DNA from: Desulfobacterales bacterium
Lineage (GTDB): Bacteria; Desulfobacterota; Dissulfuribacteria; Dissulfuribacterales; JAMONC01
Length of the DNA stretch: 13,863 bases
Direction of reading: 5' to 3'
Assembly (NCBI GenBank): GCA_027066725.1
Contig: JAMONC010000109.1
Location: 1-13,863, forward strand
Below are positions 7,664 through 13,863 of this stretch, in pieces (position 1 is the stretch's first letter; the number at the start of each line of letters is the position of its first letter). The notes below the pieces were generated by a model that saw only the letters and a list, made by a program, of their open reading frames with translations, had not been told where the DNA came from and ran no database searches. Position numbers and translations under genes: made by a program.

Positions 7664-8244
7664 AAAAACGTATATGTTTTGTGGGAGTTGGTGGTCAGGG
7701 AACTCTTCTTGCCTCAAGACTTCTTGGTGAAGCAGTGATGAAAGCTGGTTATGATGTACGGGTAAGTGAAGTACATGGCATGGCACAAAGAGGTGGAGTC
7801 GTTGAATCAAGCGTAATGACAGGAGGGATAAAAGCGCCTGTTATCTCAAAAGGAATGGCAGATGTATTAATAAGTACAGAACCTGTAGAGACACTAAGAG
7901 CACTTGATCGTTGTAATATAAAGACAACAATTATTACTAATATTGCTCCTATTGAACCTATGACAGTAAAACTGGGCTTACAAAAATATCCTGAAGTTAG
8001 TGATATACTTGATTTTATAAAAGATAGATTCCAAAATACTTATGCCATAGATGCAACTTCACTTGCTAAAGAAGCAGGAACTTCTAAGGCGGCAAATATC
8101 GTATTATTAGGAGCATTAATCGGACTAAATATCTTAGATATTTCTAAAGAATTATTTATAGAAACAATTAAAGAACGAGTAAAGCCCAAGTTTATAGAAG
8201 CAAATCTTAAGGCATTTGAATTAGGGCTAAATAGTGTGGCTTAG
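7660..8244 (+). CDS. iorB: Indolepyruvate ferredoxin oxidoreductase beta subunit
   Basis: This 194-residue protein is the gamma-type (POR/KOR catalytic) subunit partner of IorA. It has the nucleotide-type loop VGVGGQGTLLASRLLGEA (about 7-24), the SEVHGMAQRGGVVESSV segment (39-55) that packs against the active site in this family, and MADVLISTEPVETLRAL (66-82). It contains no iron-sulfur motifs, so it cannot supply the clusters missing from IorA. The start at 7660 overlaps the iorA stop (ATGA) and has GGAGG at 7649-7653. An in-frame ATG at 7621 lies inside iorA without a comparable site and is rejected. The length is normal for IorB. The two subunits are almost certainly translationally coupled. 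Confidence 0.92.
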   Translation: MKKRICFVGVGGQGTLLASRLLGEAVMKAGYDVRVSEVHGMAQRGGVVESSVMTGGIKAPVISKGMADVLISTEPVETLRALDRCNIKTTIITNIAPIEPMTVKLGLQKYPEVSDILDFIKDRFQNTYAIDATSLAKEAGTSKAANIVLLGALIGLNILDISKELFIETIKERVKPKFIEANLKAFELGLNSVA

Positions 8245-8261
8245 TAAGGGGGGAAAATTCT

Positions 8262-8555
8262 ATGAAAAAAGATAAAATTATTAAATATGTGCTCATATTA
8301 GTACTTATTATTGCCGCTTTTTCCCTAGGAAGTATGTGGGGCTGTACTCAAAATCAAAGAAAGAGTTTTAAGCATTTTGAATCAGGACTAATTGGGCTAA
8401 AACGAGAAGTTACATTATATGATGCAAATGGTCATATTATAAAAACTTGGAAAGGTCGTTTTAAAATAGAGATAAACGGTGCCTACATATCCTTTATTGA
8501 TAATAATGGAAAGGAAGTTAAGGTAAGTGGTACTGTTGTAGTACAAGAGCTTTAA
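8262..8555 (+). CDS. Small membrane-anchored protein of unknown function
   Basis: This is a 97-residue protein with a Lys-rich start and a hydrophobic helix (about residues 8-26), followed by WGC at 26-28. The Cys might be lipidated, but the residues before it (SMWG) do not make a normal lipobox, so a simple N-terminal anchor is equally likely. The soluble part reads like a small beta domain: KREVTLYDANGHIIKTWKGR (47-66), then two more strands up to GTVVVQEL. The KTW(K/E)G pattern recurs in short envelope proteins that I cannot name. A very strong ribosome site (AAGGGGGGAA at 8246-8255) precedes the ATG. It sits 17 bases after iorB and directly abuts scpB. Function is not recognised; location in the inner membrane facing the periplasm is inferred. 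Confidence 0.75.
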   Translation: MKKDKIIKYVLILVLIIAAFSLGSMWGCTQNQRKSFKHFESGLIGLKREVTLYDANGHIIKTWKGRFKIEINGAYISFIDNNGKEVKVSGTVVVQEL

Positions 8556-8564
8556 TTGTTAAGG

Positions 8565-9113
8565 ATGAAGTTAAAGGCTATAGTTGAAGCTATTATTTTT
8601 TCTTCTTCTGATCCTATTTCTGTTAAAGATATAGTAAATGCTATTCCAGAATATAATAAAGAAGAAATAGAACGGGCACTTATTGATCTTTCTAAAGAAT
8701 ATAAAACTCAAGATCGTGGAATTGAACTTATTGAGACTAAAAATGGATGGCGATTTCAAACTAAAAAGGAGCTAAAAGATTGGATTAAACGCTTTGTTGA
8801 TGCTGAAGAGATAAAACTTAGTAATGCTGCATTAGAGGTAATAGCAATATTACTTTGTAAAGAACCTACAACAAGGGCACAAATAGAAGCGATTCGTGGC
8901 ATAGACTCCAGTTATATATTAAGACAGTTATTAGAACTAGATATTGTAAAAATTGTTGGAAGAAAAGAGGTAATAGGACGCCCTCTTTTATATGCACTTT
9001 CACCTAAGTTTTGGGATCTTTTCTCTATTAAAGATAAAGAAGAATTTTTTCAAATCTTAAAGGAGAGTCTTTCTGAGGAAGAACTAGAGATATTAAATAG
9101 CCTGAGCAGCTAA
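8565..9113 (+). CDS. scpB: Segregation and condensation protein B
   Basis: ScpB dimers bind ScpA and the SMC protein to form the bacterial condensin that compacts and segregates the chromosome. The protein (182 residues from the ATG) shows the two winged-helix domains. The first is about 1-80, starting with LKAIVEAIIFSSSDPISVKDI-like sequence. The second, about 85-165, includes SNAALEVIAILL, TTRAQIEAIRGIDSSYILRQL and IVGRKEVIGRPLLYALSP, which are diagnostic. The start is uncertain: AAGG directly abuts the ATG at 8565, while a TTG at 8556 (adding three residues) has AGAG seven bases upstream and follows the previous stop immediately. No scpA or smc gene is in the window, although scpA commonly sits upstream of scpB. 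It is the last gene of the + strand run and is closed by a hairpin. Confidence 0.92.
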   Translation: MKLKAIVEAIIFSSSDPISVKDIVNAIPEYNKEEIERALIDLSKEYKTQDRGIELIETKNGWRFQTKKELKDWIKRFVDAEEIKLSNAALEVIAILLCKEPTTRAQIEAIRGIDSSYILRQLLELDIVKIVGRKEVIGRPLLYALSPKFWDLFSIKDKEEFFQILKESLSEEELEILNSLSS

Positions 9114-9139
9114 GTGCTACTCAGGCTTATTTATTTTTA
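9099..9139 (+). terminator. Terminator overlapping the 3' end of scpB
   Basis: AGCCTGAG (9099-9106) pairs perfectly with CTCAGGCT (9120-9127). The inner AGC/GCT can extend the stem past one mismatch. The T-rich tract TATTTATTTTT follows. The scpB stop codon (9111-9113) lies in the loop, so the last four codons of scpB form the left arm. On the - strand the same stem is followed by a weaker T-rich stretch, so it may also help end the converging eno transcript. Confidence 0.85.
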
Positions 9140-9155
9140 TCTTTTTTACTTTTTG

Positions 9156-10436
9156 TTATTTTCTTTTAAGAGGATGTTCAAAACGAGCTGCCTTACCAAG
9201 TTCTCTTTCTATTTCAAGTAAGCGATTGTACTTAGCAAGTCTTTCACTTCTGCTTAAAGAACCTGTTTTTATTTGGCAACCATCCATTGCTACAGTAAAA
9301 TCAGCTATGAATGGATCTTCTGTCTCCCCAGACCTATGTGATACAACAAATCCCCATCCTGCCTCTCTACACATACGAATAGCATCTATTGTTTCACTTA
9401 CAGTACCTATCTGATTTAGTTTTATAAGAACTGCATTAGCTGTCTTTTCTTTAATACCTCTTGATATAAACTTTGTATTTGTAACAAATATATCATCTCC
9501 TACAATCTGTATCTTATCTCCTAATGCTTCAGTCATCAATTTAAAGCCTTCCCAGTCTTCTTCAGCATGGGCATCTTCAATAGATACAATAGGATATTTT
9601 TCTACCCACTGTTTAAACAGATCAACTAACTCTGCGCTTGTCTTTTCTCCACCACCAGATTTTGAAAGTACATATTTACCATTTTCATAAAAAGAGCTTG
9701 CTGCAGGATCTAAACAAATTGCAATATCTTCTCCTGGTTTATAGCCAGCCTTTTCAATTGCCTCTACTATCAACTCACAAGGCTCTTCATTACTCTTAAG
9801 ATTTGGTGCAAAACCACCTTCATCACCTACTGAGGTAGCATAACCCTTAGATTTTAAGATCGCCTTTAGGGCATGAAATGTCTCAGATGCATATCTTAAA
9901 GCCTCAGCAAAATTAGGAGCACCTATTGGACAAATCATAAACTCTTGAAAGTCAACGCTGTTATCTGCATGTTTCCCGCCATTTAATACATTCATCATTG
10001 GAACTGGAATTCTATTTGCTTGAACCCCACCAAGATATGCATAAAGAGGAAGTCCACATGCTTTTGCTGCTGCACGGGCTGCTGCCATTGATACAGAAAG
10101 AATTGCATTTGCACCAAGCTTTTCTTTATTTTCTGTACCGTCTAATTCAATCATTATTTTATCAATTTCTGCCTGCTTAGTAACATCCATTCCAATAAGA
10201 CGGGGAGCAATGATATCATTAACATTAGCTATAGCCTTTAATACACCCTTTCCACCATAGCGACTTTCATCTCCATCACGAAGCTCTAATGCCTCAAACT
10301 CACCAGTAGAAGCACCTGAAGGTACGGAAGCTACACCAACTGTACCATCATCTAATTCTAAAAATGTTCTAACTGTAGGATTACCTCTTGAGTCTAAAAT
10401 TTCCATGGCCTTAATGGCCTTAATAGAACGAGCCAT
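9156..10436 (-). CDS. eno: Enolase (phosphopyruvate hydratase)
   Basis: Enolase interconverts 2-phosphoglycerate and phosphoenolpyruvate in glycolysis and gluconeogenesis. The 426-residue protein is full length and colinear with bacterial enolases: EILDSRGNPTV (12-22), VPSGASTGEFEALELRD (38-54), GDEGGFAP (204-211, with Glu206), metal ligands Asp243, Glu287 and Asp314, the catalytic Lys339 in LIKLNQIGT, SHRSGETED (366-374) and QIKTGSLSRSER (388-399). Small departures from common sequence are IEDAHAEEDW for the usual IEDGL(A)E.DW, and TEDPFIAD for TEDTFIAD. The start is placed at the ATG at 10436, because AAGGAGG (10448-10442 on the - strand) is 5 bases away. A GTG one codon earlier is too close to the site. 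The gene is transcribed alone, divergent from cooT and convergent with scpB. Confidence 0.98.
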   Translation of the reverse strand: MARSIKAIKAMEILDSRGNPTVRTFLELDDGTVGVASVPSGASTGEFEALELRDGDESRYGGKGVLKAIANVNDIIAPRLIGMDVTKQAEIDKIMIELDGTENKEKLGANAILSVSMAAARAAAKACGLPLYAYLGGVQANRIPVPMMNVLNGGKHADNSVDFQEFMICPIGAPNFAEALRYASETFHALKAILKSKGYATSVGDEGGFAPNLKSNEEPCELIVEAIEKAGYKPGEDIAICLDPAASSFYENGKYVLSKSGGGEKTSAELVDLFKQWVEKYPIVSIEDAHAEEDWEGFKLMTEALGDKIQIVGDDIFVTNTKFISRGIKEKTANAVLIKLNQIGTVSETIDAIRMCREAGWGFVVSHRSGETEDPFIADFTVAMDGCQIKTGSLSRSERLAKYNRLLEIERELGKAARFEHPLKRK

Positions 10437-10660
10437 CACATCCTCCTTGTTTTTTACGTTTAATTTTTAACTTGACATAACACGTTTTTTAAATAAGTAA
10501 TACTATCTTATAATTTATTTATGATTTTCTACTATCATTTTTTATCTTTAATGCTATTTTATAGTCAAAAAAATTTTTATTACTAGAACCTATGATTAAA
10601 ATTATACGTCAAAAATTAAAAAATAGTTTAACTTTTTTAGAAAAAATTAAGGAGTTTATC
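10437..10660. promoter_or_regulatory. Divergent promoter region between eno (-) and the cooT-like gene (+)
   Basis: This ~220-base A+T-rich stretch has no convincing gene. For the + strand, a perfect TATAAT lies at 10509-10514 but has only a weak -35 17 bases upstream. A perfect TTGACA at 10472-10477 has AGTAAT (10496-10501) at spacing 18. For eno, the - strand offers TTGACT (10568-10563) and GATAAA (10546-10541) at spacing 16. Open frame upstream of the cooT-like ATG back to 10592 exists but is Lys/Ile-rich noise with no ribosome site. All hexamers are by eye, and which ones are used is uncertain. Confidence 0.4.
10649..10654 (+). promoter_or_regulatory. Ribosome binding site fixing the cooT-like start
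   Basis: AAGGAG sits 6 bases before the ATG at 10661, and no such site precedes the ATG at 10592. The chosen start yields an N-terminal Met-Cys, the hallmark of CooT proteins. Confidence 0.8.
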
Positions 10661-10849
10661 ATGTGCCAGTCAACCCTATTTCTAAAAAAAGAAGATAAAG
10701 AAGAAGAAATTATGCGTGATGTAATTTGGGTTGAGCCTTATGAAGATAAAATAAAAGTTCAGGCATTATTTGAAGCACCCAAAGAGCTAAAGGCAAGAAT
10801 CTGTTATATTGATCTATTAAAACATAGAATTGTCCTGGAACCAATTTAA
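10661..10849 (+). CDS. cooT: CooT-family nickel-binding protein
   Basis: This is a 62-residue cytoplasmic protein beginning Met-Cys-Gln. It contains EEIMRDVIWVEPYEDKIKVQ (residues 14-33), a GR-like turn region (ELKARICYIDLL) and the closing KHRIVLEPI. This matches the CooT family, small beta proteins that bind nickel through the N-terminal amine and Cys2; the founder serves CO dehydrogenase maturation. Cys2 is conserved here, and there is a second Cys in ARICYID. No CO dehydrogenase or hydrogenase gene is in the window, so the client enzyme is unknown. It is followed after 29 bases by a histidine-tailed protein, which strengthens the metal-handling reading. The family call is from memory of the motif pattern. 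Confidence 0.75.
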   Translation: MCQSTLFLKKEDKEEEIMRDVIWVEPYEDKIKVQALFEAPKELKARICYIDLLKHRIVLEPI

Positions 10850-10868
10850 AAAGACTTCTAAGTTTTAT

Positions 10869-10873
10869 GGAGG
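10869..10873 (+). promoter_or_regulatory. Ribosome binding site fixing the His-tailed protein start
   Basis: GGAGG is 5 bases before the ATG at 10879. An in-frame ATG at 10867 overlaps this site, so the protein is four residues shorter than the longest open frame. Confidence 0.75.
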
Positions 10874-10878
10874 AAAAG

Positions 10879-11154
10879 ATGAACTCAAAATTAACAACTA
10901 AAGAAAAACTGCGTCATTTACTGCCACATTGGATAGAACACAATCATTCTCATGGAGAGGAATTTAAAAGATGGGCAAATGATTTAGAAAAAGAAGGGGA
11001 AACCATACTTGCTAAACAGCTTTTTACAATTTATAACAAGGCAGAAGAAATCGAAAAATTATTAAAAGAACTTCTTGATAGTGCTGGTGGTGCCCTAGAA
11101 CACTCAGATATTACCAATCATCATCACGAACATCACCACCACCATCACCATTAG
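10879..11154 (+). CDS. Small helical protein with natural C-terminal polyhistidine tail, probable metal binding
   Basis: The 91-residue product is mostly helical. An N-terminal segment KEKLRHLLPHWIEHNHSHGEEF (about 8-29) has four to five His on one region and the HWIEHNxxH pattern. A middle charged helical pair follows (30-68). The end is a tail of 10 His with one Glu after ITN. Such tails in bacterial proteins (for example nickel chaperones and storage proteins) bind nickel or zinc. No signal peptide is present, so it is cytoplasmic. It lies 29 bases after the cooT-like gene and 17 bases before thrC. I recall a family with this HWIEHN motif found beside nickel genes but cannot name a proven function. 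Nickel buffering or delivery is inference; zinc or copper is possible. Confidence 0.75.
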   Translation: MNSKLTTKEKLRHLLPHWIEHNHSHGEEFKRWANDLEKEGETILAKQLFTIYNKAEEIEKLLKELLDSAGGALEHSDITNHHHEHHHHHHH

Positions 11155-11171
11155 TAAAATTAGAGGATAAA

Positions 11172-12569
11172 ATGAAATATATAAGTACAAGAGGTGGTAT
11201 TGAACCAATAAAGTTTACGCAAGCAGTTATGATGGGACTTGCTAGAGATGGTGGTTTACTACTTCCAGAAACACTTCCTGTAGTTGATGAAGATACACAA
11301 AATAAGTGGAAAGATCTTTGTTACCCTGATCTTGCCTTTGAAGTAATGAAACTCTTTATTTCTGATATCCCTGAAGAGACCCTTAAACATCTTATAAATA
11401 TTTCTTATGCTGTATTTGATACTAAAGAGGTTACTCCTGTTATAGATCTAAAGGATTTCTATCTACTTGAGTTATTTCATGGCCCAACTCTGGCATTTAA
11501 AGATATAGCACTTCAACTTTTAGGTAATCTATTTGAATATCTATTGGCAAAACAAGATAAAAAGATGAACATTTTAGGAGCTACCTCTGGAGATACTGGA
11601 AGTGCTGCTATATATGGAGTAAAAGGACGAAAGAATATAAATATATTTATCTTACATCCTCATGGTAGAGTAAGCCCTATTCAAGCCCTTCAAATGACCA
11701 CTGTTTCAGAAAATAATGTCTTTAATATTGCTATTGAAGGTACATTTGATGACTGCCAGGCTATTGTAAAGGCAATATTTTCTGATCTCAATTTTAAAGA
11801 TAAATACCAACTTGGTGCAGTAAACTCTATAAACTGGGCACGTGTCTTAGCACAAGTAGTATATTATGTATATGCCTATTTTAGAGTTTTTGAACAAACA
11901 AGACAAAGTGTTATATTTTCTGTACCTACAGGAAATTTTGGCGATATTTTTGCTGGTTATGTAGCAAAGAATTTATTATCAAATAAGATACATAAATTAA
12001 TACTAGCAACAAATGAAAACGATATATTAACTCGTTTTGTATGTAAGGGTGAATATAAATTAGGGACAGTTATTCCTACTATTAGTCCTTCAATGGATAT
12101 ACAAATTGCCAGCAACTTTGAGAGATATTTATACTATCTTTATGATCAGGATAGTAAAAAGGTTAAAGATACAATGTTAAATTTTAGCAAAACTGGATAT
12201 ATTACATTTAGTGAAGATGAACAAAGAAAGACAAAATTAGACTTTTTATCTGCATCAATTAATCAAACTGAGACAATAAACACTATTAAAGAGGTATATG
12301 ATAAAACTGGATATATTGTAGACCCTCATACTGCTGTAGGTATATGTGCTGTAAAAAAATTAAAAAGTAATCTTGCAGATACACCAGTAATATGTCTTGC
12401 AACAGCACATCCTGCTAAATTCCCAGATGCTGTAAAAAAGGCTATTGGTAAAGACCCTGAAAGACCAAAGGCTTTAAAAGACTTAGATAAAAAAGAGCAA
12501 AGATTAAAGATACTTCCAGCAGATATTTCTAAGGTAAAGGATTATATATCTAAAAATGCCTTAATCTAA
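11172..12569 (+). CDS. thrC: Threonine synthase, long (E. coli/yeast) form
   Basis: Threonine synthase is a PLP enzyme that converts O-phosphohomoserine to threonine and phosphate. The 465-residue protein begins with MKYISTRGG, typical of the long form. It has the PLP-lysine motif GPTLAFKD (104-111, Lys110), the substrate loop GATSGDTGSAA (136-146), and PTGNFGDIFAGY (252-263), which grips the cofactor phosphate. VDPHTAVG and ATAHPAKFPDAV in the C-terminal third are also characteristic. AGAGGA at 11162-11167 supports the start. The gene may be co-transcribed with the two small metal-binding genes upstream, an unexpected pairing. Its stop overlaps the end of the opposing lptF by 9 bases, with no terminator hairpin seen between them. 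Confidence 0.96.
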   Translation: MKYISTRGGIEPIKFTQAVMMGLARDGGLLLPETLPVVDEDTQNKWKDLCYPDLAFEVMKLFISDIPEETLKHLINISYAVFDTKEVTPVIDLKDFYLLELFHGPTLAFKDIALQLLGNLFEYLLAKQDKKMNILGATSGDTGSAAIYGVKGRKNINIFILHPHGRVSPIQALQMTTVSENNVFNIAIEGTFDDCQAIVKAIFSDLNFKDKYQLGAVNSINWARVLAQVVYYVYAYFRVFEQTRQSVIFSVPTGNFGDIFAGYVAKNLLSNKIHKLILATNENDILTRFVCKGEYKLGTVIPTISPSMDIQIASNFERYLYYLYDQDSKKVKDTMLNFSKTGYITFSEDEQRKTKLDFLSASINQTETINTIKEVYDKTGYIVDPHTAVGICAVKKLKSNLADTPVICLATAHPAKFPDAVKKAIGKDPERPKALKDLDKKEQRLKILPADISKVKDYISKNALI

Positions 12570-13661
12570 TAGTGGGCCATTTTCATATATCTTTTTCCAT
12601 AACCACCATGTGAGAGCGGCAAATAATATATTTGGAATCCAAAGACTAATCCAAGGAGAAAGCATACCAACTTCTGCCAAATTTTCACTTAATACAAGCA
12701 ATATATAGTATATAATGAATGCACTTAAAGATAGGGCAACACCTCCTGAGATACCTGTTCGTCCAAATTTTATACCAAGAGGTGCCCCTAACATAGCTAA
12801 AATAAGAGCTCCTATTGGAAGCGCCAATCTTTTATTAAACTCTATCAATAATCTTTTTTTCTGTTTTGGGCTAGTGTTAGGATTTTGTGCATCTTGGATC
12901 AATTCTTTTAGCCCCATCTCCCCCCTACTTTTTCCTTTTGAAGGAAGCGTTACATAAAGTTTTAGGATATAAGAGTCAAATTTTATAATATTTGAACTAT
13001 CTTGTGAAAAATCTATCTGATGTAATGTCCCATCTTTTAAAGACAGAATAATACAAGAACCATCTTTTGAGGTTAATATTTCCCCTTTTCTTGCAAATAT
13101 TTCACTTATAGCTTTTGGGTTTCTTGCATCTTGTAAAAATACGCCCTTTAATCTCCTACCATGTGCTTTTGATACATTAACAAATAAAGTTAATCCTTTT
13201 ATTGGTGAAACAAATGTTAAAGGAGGAATACCTCTAGTAAGGGTTTTAGTACTTATTTGATAGATAAATTTATGTGCAACTGTCTTTGCCTTTGGCAATA
13301 AAAATGCTCCTGTAATAAAAGTCAAAATCCAAATACAAACTCCAACAACAAATACTGGAGTAAAAATTTTTTTAGGGCTTATTCCTGCAGCAAAAATTGC
13401 AATTAGTTCATTATCCTTATTCAAACGTACCATTGCTAAACTTGTCCCTAATAAGCCAGAAAGAGGAAGGACAAATAATAAAAAGGTTGGTACCAATACC
13501 AGAATAAAATGCAATACTTGGCTAAAGCCTATACCTGATCTCAATAATAATCCTGTAAGAGGTAAAAGCCTACCTAACAACAAAATAGCAGATAGAACTA
13601 TAAAACTGAAAATAAGGGGGAAAAATATTTCTTTATATATCAATCTTGACAATATAGTCAT
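12561..13661 (-). CDS. lptF: LptF/LptG family lipopolysaccharide export permease
   Basis: This is a YjgP/YjgQ-family permease, part of the LptB2FG transporter that extracts lipopolysaccharide from the inner membrane and passes it to the Lpt bridge. The 366 residues show three N-terminal membrane helices (about 12-33, 45-80 and 100-123), a periplasmic beta-jellyroll domain (~130-265) and three C-terminal helices (~275-293, 300-325, 332-355). NKDNELIAIFAAGISPKKIF (80-99) is the conserved cytoplasmic coupling segment that contacts LptB. FNKRLALPIGALILAMLGAPLG (268-289) opens the C-terminal half. A partner gene normally adjacent is not present in the window. It could be either LptF or LptG; the N-terminus favours LptF. 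The ribosome site is weak: GGAGA lies 14 bases before the ATG. Confidence 0.92.
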   Translation of the reverse strand: MTILSRLIYKEIFFPLIFSFIVLSAILLLGRLLPLTGLLLRSGIGFSQVLHFILVLVPTFLLFVLPLSGLLGTSLAMVRLNKDNELIAIFAAGISPKKIFTPVFVVGVCIWILTFITGAFLLPKAKTVAHKFIYQISTKTLTRGIPPLTFVSPIKGLTLFVNVSKAHGRRLKGVFLQDARNPKAISEIFARKGEILTSKDGSCIILSLKDGTLHQIDFSQDSSNIIKFDSYILKLYVTLPSKGKSRGEMGLKELIQDAQNPNTSPKQKKRLLIEFNKRLALPIGALILAMLGAPLGIKFGRTGISGGVALSLSAFIIYYILLVLSENLAEVGMLSPWISLWIPNILFAALTWWLWKKIYENGPLLD

Positions 13662-13863
13662 TCGCTAATTATCTATCTCCGTTTTTTATTAAAATAACAA
13701 CCTAGGCTTTAAGGATAAAGTCTTTATCTATATTTTGAAACTAAAAAGATGTTGTTAAGTTTTTGTAAAAAATTTTACATTTTGGGTAGAAAATTTTGTC
13801 ATTTGTGTTATAGAAAATCTTAATTTATTACGAGTAACAAAATAAAAAGGAGGATCTTTAGCA
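13662..13863. promoter_or_regulatory. Divergent regulatory region with two palindromes at the right edge
   Basis: This 202-base stretch has no gene. It contains a perfect 7-base-arm palindrome GATAAAG-T-CTTTATC (13714-13728) and a second, TGTAAAA-AA-TTTTACA (13764-13779). The second fits the spacing of Rex-type sites (TTGTnAA N4 TTnACA). A possible + strand promoter is TTGTCA (13796-13801) and CTTAAT (13819-13824), spacing 17. These would control lptF (-), the next gene (+), or both. Confidence 0.4.
13847..13854 (+). promoter_or_regulatory. Strong ribosome binding site for a gene beginning at the window edge
   Basis: AAGGAGGA lies 9 bases from the window end, the normal distance for a start codon at about 13864. 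The gene itself is not visible. Confidence 0.7.

Noticed and set aside
10592..10660. N-terminal extension of the cooT-like protein
   Set aside because: CooT needs Cys at position 2, and AAGGAG lies just before the ATG at 10661.
11112..11151. Polyhistidine tail as an engineered affinity tag
   Set aside because: The gene lies in native low-G+C DNA with mixed CAT/CAC codons and a Glu inside the tail; there is no vector sequence, and natural His tails are common in nickel proteins.
1..13863. CRISPR arrays, tRNA or rRNA genes, insertion sequences, phage or toxin-antitoxin genes
   Set aside because: No regularly spaced direct repeats, no tRNA-like or rRNA sequence, and no transposase, integrase or toxin-like open frame was seen on reading the window.

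Overview
The window reads as chromosome from an AT-rich, Gram-negative, anaerobic bacterium. Gram-negative envelope genes (a type II secretion inner-membrane cluster, a beta-barrel porin, a lipoprotein, an LptF/LptG permease) sit beside a ferredoxin-type indolepyruvate oxidoreductase and a probable CooT nickel protein. The porin style, a GspN-type secretion gene and IorAB suggest a Desulfobacterota/Thermodesulfobacteria-like organism. That placement is inference from gene content, because no rRNA or other marker is present.

Layout. Positions 1-1970 (+) carry the end of a type II secretion operon: gspL (5' end outside the window), gspM and gspN. This block is strikingly richer in A+T than the rest and lacks visible Shine-Dalgarno sites. 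Positions 2055-4856 (+) hold a DAHP-synthase-family enzyme followed after 3 bases by a large porin, closed by a strong terminator. Positions 4978-9113 (+) run as a probable operon: a lipoprotein with a FlgT-C-like C-terminus, iorA, iorB, a small membrane-anchored protein of unknown function, and scpB, ended by a hairpin that overlaps the scpB stop codon. Enolase (eno, -) converges on scpB. A divergent promoter region of about 220 bases separates eno from a + strand group: a CooT-like nickel protein, a small protein with a natural polyhistidine tail, and thrC. thrC converges on, and overlaps by 9 bases, a lone lptF/lptG-type gene (-). The last 200 bases form a second divergent regulatory region with two AT-rich palindromes and a strong ribosome binding site for a gene starting just beyond the window.

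Genes working together. GspL, GspM and GspN would be inner-membrane parts of one secretion machine. IorA and IorB form one enzyme that oxidatively decarboxylates aryl pyruvates, linking to aromatic amino acids as does the DAHP-synthase-like enzyme. IorA is unusual in lacking the C-terminal two-cluster ferredoxin domain. The CooT-like and His-tailed proteins look like a nickel-handling pair. The remaining genes (eno, thrC, scpB, lptF) are housekeeping. No tRNA, rRNA, CRISPR array, insertion sequence or phage gene was seen.
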